Positions 1 through 9,076 of a stretch of 13,979 nucleotides of DNA are shown here, one piece after another; within the stretch, counting starts at the first letter, position 1, and every line of letters begins with the position of its first letter. The DNA lies in assembly GCA_018398765.1 (NCBI GenBank), contig JAHBMJ010000900.1:25001-38979 (forward strand), in the 5' to 3' direction. A program made the translations under genes and the position numbers. This DNA is from Chromera velia (lineage: Eukaryota > Sar > Chromeraceae). The notes under the pieces are model-generated. The model saw only the letters and a program-made list of their open reading frames with translations. It made no database searches and had not been told where the DNA came from.

Positions 1-375
1 CAGCTTCTGTATTCAGGTTCCTGAATCTTGTCGCTATGGTCTTTACTCTTCTGGTCATGGTAGAGTAAGGCACTCTTCTGGAACCTGTGATCATTTTTGT
101 GTAGAAAGGACGCAGACGACAAGAGAAAACAAAACAAAGCAAAAGATAATTCAAATGTGCTCGCACGTCCTTTACTGCTTCAGATGTGCTTCCTCAAAGC
201 CTCAAACGTCAAAGAACAATTCAGCCAAGCCCATCCGTCCTTCTTCATCCAACGTCTAGTGCTGAACAAGCCTGAGACAACTCACTCCATCATTCTGTCA
301 CTTTTTTTCCCACGTGATGCGGGATTTCAACGATCTCACCTGAGCTTTCATCCTTTCATGCCTGCCTGCCTGCAG
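1..375 (+). other. Probable intron or upstream noncoding sequence of the host gene
   Basis: The stretch ends in a pyrimidine-rich tract and a strong 3' splice-site sequence, with CAG at 373-375 just before the coding-looking exon. No ATG-initiated coding exon is convincing here. The frame of the next exon stays open back to about position 97, but the residues it would encode look like noncoding sequence. I therefore read most of it as the 3' part of an intron, with the first exon(s) upstream of the window. The 5' splice site of that intron is not identified. Confidence 0.45.
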
Positions 376-2907
376 GAGTGGCTGAGTCTTGCGGGGAGGC
401 ACGAAAGGGACGGGTTTGAGTGGGACGATGAGGCCATGGTCGTCCGTGCAGAGGCAGAGGCGGCGATGCGGAAGGACAGGAGAGAGAAAAAGGCCCTACT
501 CGCAAAGGGCATGGCACGGGTGGAAGAGGGCCTCTCTGTGGACCAAGTCAAGTGGATGATCAAGTCAGTCGTTTCATCAGGCAGGCAGTCAGTCAGTCAG
601 TGGTAGAATCGGTCAATGAATGGCTTTTCACGTTCTCGTGTCTTTTGTTCCTCTTTGGAGGGTAATTCTGGGGACATAGCACACGGAGACAGAAGGCTTA
701 TGCTTGCTTGGACGACTCCCATTGAACTGAATCTATTGCTTGCAGGGCCGAGCAACTTCGAAGCGGTTACTCCGGTGTTCTCGACAAAAAGGTCGAGACT
801 GCTCTGTCCAAGATCCCCATAGCTCTCCGTCAAAAAAAGAATCTCTACGACATCGAAGCTTGCAGGCAGCAGAGAAGAGAAAGAAAGATGAGCTTCCTGA
901 ACCATACAAACCGTTTTGTCTCTTCGTCTGTCCAAACAAGAAACTCCGGAGGTGCCCCCCCGCTGCTTCGTGCCTCTGTGTCTTCCCTGGTTCAAGTCAG
1001 CAAAGGCGTGAAAGAGGCAGAGGAAATGCGGAAAAAACAAACAAGATGTCACCGTCAAAAGAGAAAGAACGAAGCTCCTCTCGAAGCGCTGCACTCTCCC
1101 CCTCCTCCTCCACACAATCACAGTCCGCATCCCCCCCCCTCAAGCTGCCACTCTCAATCCATCCACTCCCCTCCAAAGTCACGCAGAGTCGGATCCCCCT
1201 CCCTCAGCCCCCATTTGCGCCCAGCTCACCCATCCGACCCTTTTCTGTCTCGCTCTGGAGGAGGGACAGCAAACGAGCCCCAACGAGAAGACGTCAACGT
1301 CGCCGTTGAGTGGGTACGTGAGCCCTTAGAACGGGGCCCCTTGGTGACAGGGGCCGAATGGGCCCATGGGGGCATGCCTGGGCCCCCTTCTGAAAGCTCT
1401 GCCCCGCCCGCCCAGGGCACAGGATACAGAACATACATCACGCATGACAGCTCAGCAGGTGCGACTCGAAATGAAAATGGTGCCAGAACGACAGGGATGG
1501 TCAGCTCCCACCTGTACAGAAACACAGAGGGCAGCTTCATGAGAGCCTCGCAGGGAGTGCCACCGAGAGACTGTCCCCCCTCGAGTTGCCATGAGCAGCC
1601 TTCAGCGTCAGGAGGTTTTGCGACCGGAAACCCAAACGCATACAGGGCAGATAGGCAAACGCATGTTACAGATTTTCGCTTTTCCAGACACTCGTCTGTT
1701 CCGTCATTCACAAATCCCCCCTCAGATTCGGCAGCAACTCTCCGACGCTCGTATGACTGGCCTGCAGTCACTCAGAAGACGGTGTGGGGGGGAAGAACAG
1801 GGGGGGGGAGTTCGTTTGTACGGTGGGGAAATACATCGAGTGCGGGGGCGGCGGGGCAGTTGGGGCAGACCCGGGGGGCCCTCCAGGCCCTGATCGAGGG
1901 GGAAGAACCCGAAGAAGAGATCGTTAACCAGACAGCCGGGGGAGGAAGACTGGTGGGATTTGGGGGGGGAAGGGAAAGGACACAGCAGGGACCTCTAGAG
2001 TCACACGGCGGCTGCACCGTCAGTCGTACCAGCGCCTCCCAATCAGCCTCTGCCTCTGCGTCTGTGAGTCCCTCCTCCTCTCGACCAGCCACTCGCGGAG
2101 TGATTTTCACCAACGAGGCTGGGGCCCCTGTAGAAGGACGGGGTCGAGGGTTGTTGTCAGGGGGCGGCGAAGAGGGTCCGGGTGGAGAACTAGTGCACCA
2201 GACGGAGGACGTTGTGGGTGGGGGTGGGGGGACGTACTCTTCGAGAATCGAACGCCGTTTGTGTGGTCGTTTACTTTTTTCCAGCCAGACCCAACGACTC
2301 GCACTCCGAACAGCAGAAGGAAGAGTACATGCAGGCAGCCAGACTCGCACAGGCGCCAGGGTGTCAAGAGTGCCCACAGCAGAGGGAGGGCAACGGTCAC
2401 ACTCACGGCATCGTCGCACTGCGAGCACTGCCCCCGAAGCAAGCAGCAGACCTCAGGTGGTCTCTGTTCTTGCAGAACCTCTCATTCTGCCTTCCTCTGG
2501 TGGGGGAACCGCCAATGGCGTTCTTCGTGCGCATGTCCATGTGCCTCTGCAGGGCACACAAGTACGCCACGACTTTTCAAGGGAGAAACCTCGACATGTC
2601 TCACCGCCTCGCAGCGGACCAGGACAGCGAGCACTGCCGCACGGAGGGGCGCTCCCCCTTGGAAGATTTTCTTCGCCCCTTCCTTCAAGCCGCAGGACAG
2701 AGGATGCCAGAGACAACCAAGAACATGGAGGATATTCACCTTTCCAGTCACGCTCACCTCGGTCTCAGCAGAGCAGGCTTGGAAGCAGGGGACATCCTTA
2801 GACAAGGAGCACCCACAAAAACTAAGGAAACTATAATTGTTTGTACGCAGATTGGTTCAGTGAACAATCATGCGAACATCATACCTAATATATTTGACTG
2901 TGAATAA
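376..2907 (+). CDS. Hypothetical protein, 3' part of a spliced gene (exons 376-563, 746-~2217, ~2285-2907)
   Basis: I do not recognise this protein. The first visible exon (376-563) encodes a charged, helix-prone segment rich in Glu, Lys and Arg and leaves two bases of a codon. After the 564-745 intron the frame continues through a basic segment (motif RQQRRERK) into a long Pro/Ser-rich, then Gly/Ser/Arg-rich, probably disordered region with poly-Pro, an alternating Ser-Ala stretch near 2040-2070, and Gly runs. From about 2287 the most coding-like frame shifts by one: charged residues and GAN/AAN codons dominate up to about 2760, including an amphipathic EEYMQAARLAQ segment and an LEDFLRPFLQ helix. 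A short intron near 2218-2284 would explain this. If it is not spliced, the earlier frame ends at 2801. In the preferred frame a TAA at 2905-2907 overlaps an AATAAA at 2903-2908. The last 30 or so codons lie in AT-rich DNA unlike the rest, so the natural C-terminus may be missing or altered. Confidence 0.55.
564..745 (+). other. Spliceosomal intron, 182 bp, phase 2
   Basis: The donor is AA|GTCAGT at 563/564. The acceptor is a pyrimidine-rich ...TTGCTTGCAG ending at 745. Exon 376-563 is 188 nt and leaves AA; the G at 746 completes a Lys codon, and the downstream frame is then open for over 600 codons. Reading straight through meets a TAG at 604-606. Frame restoration plus consensus splice sites make this the best supported intron in the window. 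Confidence 0.7.
2218..2284 (+). other. Possible short intron or frame change in the host gene
   Basis: A pyrimidine-rich tract followed by CCAG ends at 2284 and makes a good acceptor. Upstream candidate GT donors sit in a G-rich tract at 2211-2225. Donors after 2217 or 2223 join the disordered-region frame to the charged downstream frame starting at 2287. A donor after 2213 (GTGGGT) is closer to consensus but leads into a less protein-like frame. The exact donor is undecided, and an unspliced reading is also open. Confidence 0.35.
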
Positions 2908-3499
2908 AGTCGTAACTATAAATTTAATGTATATGCATATATTTAATTAGAACTGATTTACAAAAAAAAATAAATTGCATTAAATTATTGTTCGAGTTTA
3001 GATTGCACAATTAAATGTAAACTCTGTCTAAGCCCCAGCAAGCCAGAGTTGAATCTGAGAGTTTCTTTAATAATTGACATGTATGTACGTACTACTAGTA
3101 ATGTATGTATTCAAATGTTAGTCGAAATGTACTAGGAAATGTATCGAACTGAAGTAATAAGTGCCAGTGCCTAGGCCAGTGCATTTTCATTTCTGTTACT
3201 TTTTCGATATTCATCTACTTTCTTTTTTATCCCGTATGCTGGTTACCGTTTGTTAAGTTAGCAAAAGAACAATCATGACTATAGAACCATGCAGAGGTTT
3301 TTGATCTTGATTAGGGTCTGGATCTTGTCATATGAGTGATAATGAATCGACAATCATACCTTTTCTGGTAAAAAAAAGAAACGTAAGTAAAAAGCATATC
3401 ATATGCAAAGGCTTAGGCTATGTGTGTATAATAAAGAAGTTGATTGAAAAGGGCCTGGAAAAGATTTATCTATGGGTCGGGTGGGGAGGATGACTAGTC

Positions 3500-3535
3500 G
3501 GAATAGTGAGAATAGTGCACTATTCCAACTATTCC
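3500..3535. repeat. 36-nt near-perfect palindrome
   Basis: GGAATAGT and its complement ACTATTCC bracket GAATAGTGCACTATTC, centred on GTGCAC. The sequence equals its own reverse complement except at one dinucleotide on each side. It could form a cruciform or hairpin. No flanking T-run or gene suggests a terminator role. Confidence 0.7.
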
Positions 3536-3600
3536 ACTAAGGAATGATAAAAAAAAAATGGTATCAATTTTTTTAAAAACATTTTTAAAATGTCTAGTTT

Positions 3601-3713
3601 AGGAATTTAGAGGTCTAAATTCCTTTAGATTCCTAGCTAAATTCCTCTAAATTTCTGTCTAAATGCCTCTAAATTCCTGTCTAAATTCCTCTAAATTCCT
3701 GTCTAAATTCCTA
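3601..3713 (+). repeat. AT-rich minisatellite, 11-bp unit arranged as 22-bp dimers
   Basis: Variants of CTAAATTCCTC and TAAATTCCTGT alternate through this stretch, giving a 22-bp higher-order period that is clearest from 3635 to 3710. Copies at the left end are more diverged, and the first, AGGAATTTAG, is in inverted orientation. Confidence 0.7.
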
Positions 3714-3760
3714 GGCTAGTTCCTAAGTCCTTGCAGGAGCAAAGTTCCAGGGTATCCAAT

Positions 3761-3844
3761 TAGGTTAGGTTAGAATAGGTTAGGTTAGGTTAAGAGGCTT
3801 AGGTTAAGGTTAGTTTAGGTTTTATAGGTTAGGTTTAGGTTAGA
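3761..3844 (+). repeat. Interstitial telomere-like array (degenerate GGTTA repeats)
   Basis: Runs of AGGTT/GGTTA in tandem are interrupted by short variants (TAGAATAGG, TTAAGAGGCTTAGG). The unit resembles the TTAGG telomere repeat known from arthropods and some other eukaryotes, but it is degenerate and internal. A similar array occurs right of the retrotransposon. Confidence 0.6.
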
Positions 3845-4034
3845 AACCTACTCAGAGGATTATGGACAGCACAGACTAAAAAATTAAGTTTACACAGGTA
3901 AAAATGATGTTTTTCACTCAAAAACTGACTTTCAGACTAGTAAAAATCAGCTTTTTGAATATCATGTTTAATTAAGCTTTTGAATATCACTTTTCAATCA
4001 AAAACACCATAAAATAGACACATTTTAAACATTT

Positions 4035-4039
4035 ATCTT
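4035..4039. repeat. Left target-site duplication of the copia element
   Basis: ATCTT directly abuts the LTR boundary and is repeated exactly at 10073-10077. Five bp is the usual target-site duplication length of Ty1/copia integrases. Confidence 0.85.
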
Positions 4040-4267
4040 TATAAGGAATTCACGTGTCAGAACAGAGTTCGGGGAGGAGAGGATGAGCGAATGCGCCTCT
4101 CCTTGAATAAATCAATGTGGATCGATCAGTTTCTCCTACACGGTGCATGCACAGTTTGTAGTATTGCAGATTTGCACAGCTTGTAGCGCACTGAGCCCAG
4201 GCCGAAGTCTCTAGGACCGTGGCCATGAAAGGCCGGCATCAATCGATCCCGGACGCAATCTCCAACA
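4040..4267 (-). repeat. 3' LTR of the copia element (228 bp)
   Basis: This is a direct copy of 9833-10072. In element orientation it begins TGTTGGAGATT and ends CCTTATA, so the 3' end is TA rather than the canonical CA. By hand alignment it differs from the other copy by 15 transitions and lacks a 12-bp segment found there. No clear TATA box was recognised. Confidence 0.9.
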
Positions 4268-4277
4268 ATCACCCCCT
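4268..4277 (-). promoter_or_regulatory. Polypurine tract
   Basis: In element orientation AGGGGGTGAT immediately precedes the 3' LTR start TGTTGGAG. Copia-type polypurine tracts are typically G/A-rich and abut the LTR in this way; they prime plus-strand DNA synthesis. Confidence 0.7.
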
Positions 4278-4499
4278 AACTCGAACATTCACAGGAGAGT
4301 CACCTCTTTTCTTAACTTTCGATCAACATGTCTTTGCGAAATCTACCATTCCTCTCTTCACATGCCCTTCCTTCTTCATTTCAACTTGAGGCGCTTGACT
4401 CCCTCTCTCTTTTTCCAACTTGTACTTTGTGTGTCTGTCTACCCGCTGCCGATTAGTAGAAACCCAAAGCACCTGCGCCTTCAACGCTCTCAGCTCCTG

Positions 4500-4899
4500 C
4501 TGCACATACTTCAACAATCCATCCATCCGAGGCTTTTGCTTCGAATATCCACTCTCCAATTACTCCATGAGAGGAGCGCTGTCTATATAAATCTCTACCT
4601 CTAATGGCTTCATCCACAACGCCTCTGCAAGACGCTTCCATTGAAAAGATAGTTTCACACCATCTACAAGCGCACAAAGCTTTGCAAAGGTTAAAGAAAT
4701 CAGCTTCCTTTTGATTCGTTTGCTCTTCCATGCCACCAGATTCGTTCTTCTCATTCCCTCAATCTTTTCCTTCTTGTCAACTAAGTAAGCCTCAAAGCCC
4801 CCTCTTCCTTCACAACCGTTACGGGAAAGAGAATACGCAGCATCCACAAACAAAGCAAACGTCGGATCAATCACGCCCTCAAAGCGCAAACTGTCGTTC
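4500..4899 (-). pseudogene. RNase H domain of copia Pol
   Basis: FVDAAYS (Asp 4842-4844) and AWKSKRIKRKLIS match copia RNase H landmarks, followed by LTFAKLCALVDG and IDSAPLM. In the position usually carrying an acidic residue of the S-T-x-A-E type motif there is Lys (4680-4682, AAG), one transition from GAG. A TAA at 4560-4562 truncates the frame, which otherwise continues 78 codons to 4323. Confidence 0.75.
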
Positions 4900-5910
4900 T
4901 TTTCACGAGCTCTGATGAGGGCAAGCAAAGCAGCAACAAGCTTCGAACCAGTCGGGCGGGAACTATAACAAGACAACTCACTGAAAATAAAAGTAAGATT
5001 GGCAGACGTCCGACACACCCAACCAAGCACACCCATCACTTTCATCATCACTACAACCAGGTCTTCTTCTTTCTCTTCTTCCCTCTCTTCATTCAGTATC
5101 TCAGGGGAAAGAGACTTGCGAGGCAAATCATCTGTCTGAACAGGTATGGACCTTAAGTATACCTCCTGGCTGATCTCAAACCCGCTTTCATTCTTTCTCA
5201 CCTCCAAACCCGTGTAGCCCATTTCACCCCCCATAGAGAGAATTTTTGGCTCATCCATTTTCAAACGCTGTCTCAAAGGTTCAAAGTCACAAGCAGGATT
5301 GGCAGAGAAAATAAGCAAATCATCAACGTGAACAGCCATCACTGCTTTCACCTTCTTCTCTTCATCCTTCAATACAAAGATGCTCTCAACGATTTCCTCT
5401 CATCCTTCTTCTGCTGCAATCCGTTTGAAATGCTTTCCATACAGACGAGGGGCATCTTTCAATCCATACATGGCTCTCTCTAGCTGACCGATAACTCCAG
5501 GTGCGAATCCTTCCGGGGAACCCGTCGGGACGCGTCCTGGCAGCTACACAAACACCTCATCATGAATGGATGCAGTCAGAAACGCAGTACGCACATCTGA
5601 CTTACCGATCGTCCACCCCTGACTGGATGCTCCACCCCTGACTGGATGTAAACGTAAAGCAAACCAAAAGAGCCCACCAAGCAGCTGTCTCACTGTACGT
5701 CTCAACGTTTTTTTGGTCATCTTGAAATCCTTTACACACAAGACGGGCTTTCGGCTTTCTCTCTTTCCCTTTCATCTTCCATGTCAGCACCCATCTGGTT
5801 TTCATTGCTCTTCTCTTCTGTGGTATTCTTACTCCGTTTATTTTTAACACTTTATTCTCCTCAAAGCTTTTCAATTCCCCTCGTATCGCTTCATCAAAGA
5901 GGCTTTTCTC
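4900..5910 (-). pseudogene. Reverse transcriptase (RVT_2, copia type)
   Basis: The ordered copia RT motifs are visible: TRWVLTWKMKG and KARLVCKGFQ (5720-5800), SDVRTAFL, RAMYGLKDAPRLYGKHF (about 5420-5475), and the catalytic HVDDLLIF (HVDD 5319-5330; the two Asp are retained, His replaces the common Tyr). It is broken by a 19-bp tandem duplication at 5612-5648, a TAG at 5544-5546 and a TGA at 5400-5402. Confidence 0.88.
5612..5648. repeat. 19-bp tandem duplication inside the RT
   Basis: TCCACCCCTGACTGGATG occurs at 5612-5629 and again at 5631-5648, period 19. Nineteen is six codons plus one, which matches exactly the change of frame seen between the upstream and downstream RT segments. Confidence 0.9.
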
Positions 5911-6659
5911 TACCTCCTCTTCCTTTGCATCAATGTGTCCCTTCCTTGGGTTCACATGCTTCATCATCTTGTTGACCACTTTCTTATCCACCACAAGTTT
6001 CTGTGGCGCCTTCCTGAATCCATTTCCTTCTCTCCTCACTTTTTTATTTTCACCCTCCTTACTATCGTCCTATGCTCCTTGCACCCTCTTCCCTTCCTTT
6101 GCTCCCTGCATTTTCTTATCATCCTGTGCTTCCTGCACTCCCTCCGTTTCTCTGCTGCCTTGCTGCTCTCCTTTACGTGCAAGAAAGCTAGCCAAGGCTG
6201 CGGCCCCCCCAGACTTCCCAAGCAAGTTGAGGCCAAACAACGAATCGTCATCTAGAATATCTGGGACGACTTCTCCTTCTCCTTCTTTCTCTGCTGGCTG
6301 CGCTGCCTGAACAGGTTTGCGACCCTGCCCTGACTGCTTTCCCTTTTCCTCTCCACCCCCCACCCCCTACTGCTGACCTCGCAACTCCAGGTGGCCTGCC
6401 TGAAGTTGCGAGCCTGCTGCAAATGAAGGAGGGAAAAGGACAGGTGCAGAAACAGAAAACACAGAATCTCCCATAATACGATCCAGCTGCCTGACGGCCG
6501 CTGACGGAACAGAATCGGGAAAGATTGCCTGTGACTTGGAGGAGGAGACAACAGCTTCAGGGTCTGCACCCCCTGCAGCAAGAACATCGACTTCTCTGTC
6601 TTCATCCACATTGAAATCGGAAAAACGATCAACATCGTCAGCAGGTGCAGCTGCTGACT

Positions 6660-7603
6660 TAGACACTCCATTCAAAAAGTTAGAAGACACATTCAAACCA
6701 TACCATTCAATCAAAAACACAGCACTCGGATGCACACGCAAAGGTCTCCATCCCTTCTCACTGTTTGTTTTCACAAGAACACATACGACAGAGTCGCTTT
6801 CAACTCCAGCAAAGAACCCTTCTTTTCCCCTGACAGGCACAGCAGAAGAGGGAATCGGACGAGGGTCAGTCACAAAAACACGATCACCGACAGAGATGGA
6901 GGAAATGGGACGAGCAGCCTTAACACCAAACACAGACGTATTGGGAGACTTACCTGTCGCAGATGAAAGACATTCATTCAAAGAATCAATCACACCACTC
7001 AACAACCACTTCGCACAATATTTCGGCAAATTCAAATCTGCAAGCAACTTCTAAAGCAATCTTTTCACTGTACGATTCATTCTCTCTACTTGCGCTTGAG
7101 ACTGGGGAGTGTAGATGCTTCCTTTCTTATGAAAGATGGACTCTTGATCACACACATGCTTGTACTGTCCCTTCTTTTCACCCACAAATTCTCTTCCATT
7201 GTCAGTGCAAACCGTTGCAGGCTTTCCTTTGACTTTCAGCTTCTCACCCAGTCTTTCTCATCTTCTTACCCATGCAGTCAGATGTCTTACTGCCTTCCCT
7301 TTCGAAGGCAGAAGCATGCCAGAAACAAAACGAGTTGCAGCATCGATAATCAAAGACACAGGGGTACCACCAGGTAAAAATATGACATCCTGATAAATAA
7401 TTTTATTGAATTCCTTTGCTTGCATGCCTTCTTGGCTCTTCTGAGGAATACGATGCATCACAGCATTCACATGCTTACACTGTCTACACACATGCCTCAT
7501 GCACTTGATCACACACCTCTCTGCTCACACACGACACAATGCCTTTCTCTCTCATTGTTTCATACAGTCATACACCAGTCGTATGCCCAAATCTCTTATG
7601 CCA
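6660..7603 (-). pseudogene. GAG-pre-integrase and integrase domains
   Basis: WHKRFGH at 7583-7603 is the GAG-pre-integrase signature. A CX2C pair at 7477-7488 (CRQC) forms the zinc-binding end, in the other frame after a frame shift between 7570 and 7512. The catalytic core follows: Asp in YQDVIF (7387-7389), TDNGREF (Asp 7201-7203), and Glu in QVERMNRT (7084-7086), so the DDE triad is still readable. Stops fall at 7258 (TGA) and 7051 (TAG). The downstream part to about 6660 resembles the copia integrase C-terminal region (GVKAARP, then a beta-rich stretch). Confidence 0.85.
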
Positions 7604-7859
7604 CATCAAAACCTTCCTTTTACTCATCTGACCTTCAGAAGGGAAGCTCACCCTCCGCGATCGATGCGCACCTAACCGAATTGGCGGTCGCTCCTGCGGG
7701 GCCCCCTTCTGACCTCCGTGCTGCAAAAACGCCCACTCACATGCAAGAGGTCTATCCTTTCTATCTATGTTCAAACACACACGAAGGGGGCCACGCTTCA
7801 CTACCGAACTCTTTGACTGCACCCCCCTATGTGCACTCAAAACCAGAATGCCTTCCTCC

Positions 7860-8194
7860 TCTTTCACACGCGCACGAAAACTGCCACCCCCTTTTTCAGG
7901 GAGCTCCACCCAGAATGGCTCACACACTTTCTGCAAGCGGAGACTATGCACACTCACAAAAGAGACTGGCACAGACCGAGAGAAAGCTCTATTCAAACGT
8001 GCCGTCCTCCTACCTCCATCCATATACTCGACTCCAGAGAGATCCACAGTCACGTCGTTCTCTGCTCGTGCGACGTCTCCTTCAACCCCCACAAACTCAC
8101 TGTCCGTCTCCCTCACCTCAACCACACAGGACTCAACGTCTCTGCCAAAGAAATGCCGGCTGCATCCAGAATCAACCACCGGCTTCTTCACCAC
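7860..8194 (-). pseudogene. Aspartic protease domain of copia Pol
   Basis: The motif VVDSGCSRH (Asp at 8171-8173) matches the copia protease active site, normally DSG(A/C)S.H preceded by hydrophobic residues. The segment stays open from 8194 past 7860. A TAA lies two codons upstream at 8198-8200. The protease would cleave the polyprotein in particles. The right boundary is approximate. Confidence 0.75.
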
Positions 8195-8497
8195 CCATTA
8201 CATTCTACCCCCTCTCGCTCCATCTGCACGCCCCATAGCGTGTGGTCGCAGTTTTGTCACGTCCTGCCCGGGACGGCTCTCCCCTTCTTCTTCAGCAAGC
8301 AACGCAAAGTGATTGGAAACGCGTACGCTGGGGGAATACGCTGCACTCTGCACCTCCGAGTGTGGTCATCTCCCTCCCTGTCCCCCAGAAAAGGACGAGA
8401 AAGACTGCTGCTGCTGGCCTCTGTTGGGATCTTGGCTGGGGAGAGGGGGAACTCAAGGGCGAGGCTCGATTCTAGGCTGCCCCGCACGCTTGCACGC

Positions 8498-8539
8498 ACA
8501 GTTCTTCTCAAAATAGGTCATGTCGTGGCATCACCAGCA
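8498..8539 (-). pseudogene. Gag CCHC zinc knuckle with His-to-Tyr change and internal stop
   Basis: In the Gag frame the codons give C-W-stop-C, four residues, Y, four residues, C: the CX2CX4HX4C spacing of retroviral-type zinc knuckles. The His position is TAT (Tyr, 8513-8515) and the third residue is TGA (8531-8533). Zinc knuckles normally bind the element's RNA; this one lacks a ligand and is truncated. Confidence 0.65.
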
Positions 8540-9024
8540 TCTCTTCAGTCCCCACGGCTGTTGCTGCTGCTGCTGCTGCTACTGTTGAGGGGGAGACAGT
8601 CACTGCTGGGAGGAGCGCTGACCGTTCTGTCTGTTCTCCTGATTTCTAAATCCACCAGATCCCCGACCCCGTCTCTGCTGGCCTCTGAAGGCTCTCTCTC
8701 TGCCCCCACTCTGCCTCTGTCTCGCCTTGATCTCTGCATCTCGATCAAAGGACGCAAACCACTCGAGCTCCTTCTTTAGAGTGGCATAGTCAATCTGTCT
8801 GAGATCCAGCTGCCCCCCCAATCCAGGAAGTTTCGATCTGAGGGAGTTGATGAGCTTCATACGCTGGTCGTCCGTAAGGGCGTTGACGATCATGATGACC
8901 TTGGCAGGATCTGCGATCTCCCACTCCGCGTCGTCGGAATCGAGGAGGAGATCCTCGAGTCTCTGGTCGATCTTCGCGAACGACAGCATCACACCGCTCG
9001 GGATGACGACACGACCATTCCGAT

Positions 9025-9076
9025 CATGGGAAGACCTGCATACGCCGTCGAGGAGCCATGGGAAGACCTGCATACG
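9025..9076. repeat. 20-bp direct repeat in gag, 32-bp offset
   Basis: CATGGGAAGACCTGCATACG is present exactly at 9025-9044 and 9057-9076. The offset of 32 is not a multiple of three, yet the same Gag frame is open on both sides. Either the repeat is ancestral or another indel compensates. Confidence 0.85.

Larger units (their letters stand above)
2908..4034. other. AT-rich gene-free block, left of the retrotransposon
   Basis: Composition turns sharply AT-rich from about 2825, with homopolymer A and T runs and no credible ORF. It contains TACGTA-type palindromic words near 3080-3105, a 36-nt near-palindrome, a CTAAATTCCT minisatellite and a GGTTA array, listed separately. The same style of sequence resumes right of the retrotransposon, so the element appears to have inserted into a pre-existing AT-rich block. 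Confidence 0.7.

Noticed and set aside
1772-2428. 218-codon minus-strand ORF opposite the host exon
   Set aside because: Pro-rich product caused by G-tracts on the plus strand; plus-strand frame continuity across the intron is better evidence.
5781-6310. Plus-strand ORFs across the RT/integrase region
   Set aside because: They are antisense shadows of the minus-strand copia polyprotein and lack family features.
7420-8779. Long plus-strand ORFs (272 and 316 codons) opposite gag/protease
   Set aside because: Their sequence is Ser/Pro/His/Leu-rich, as expected from the reverse of an Arg/Glu/Gly-rich coding strand. The minus strand carries the DSG protease, WHKRFGH and zinc-knuckle motifs.
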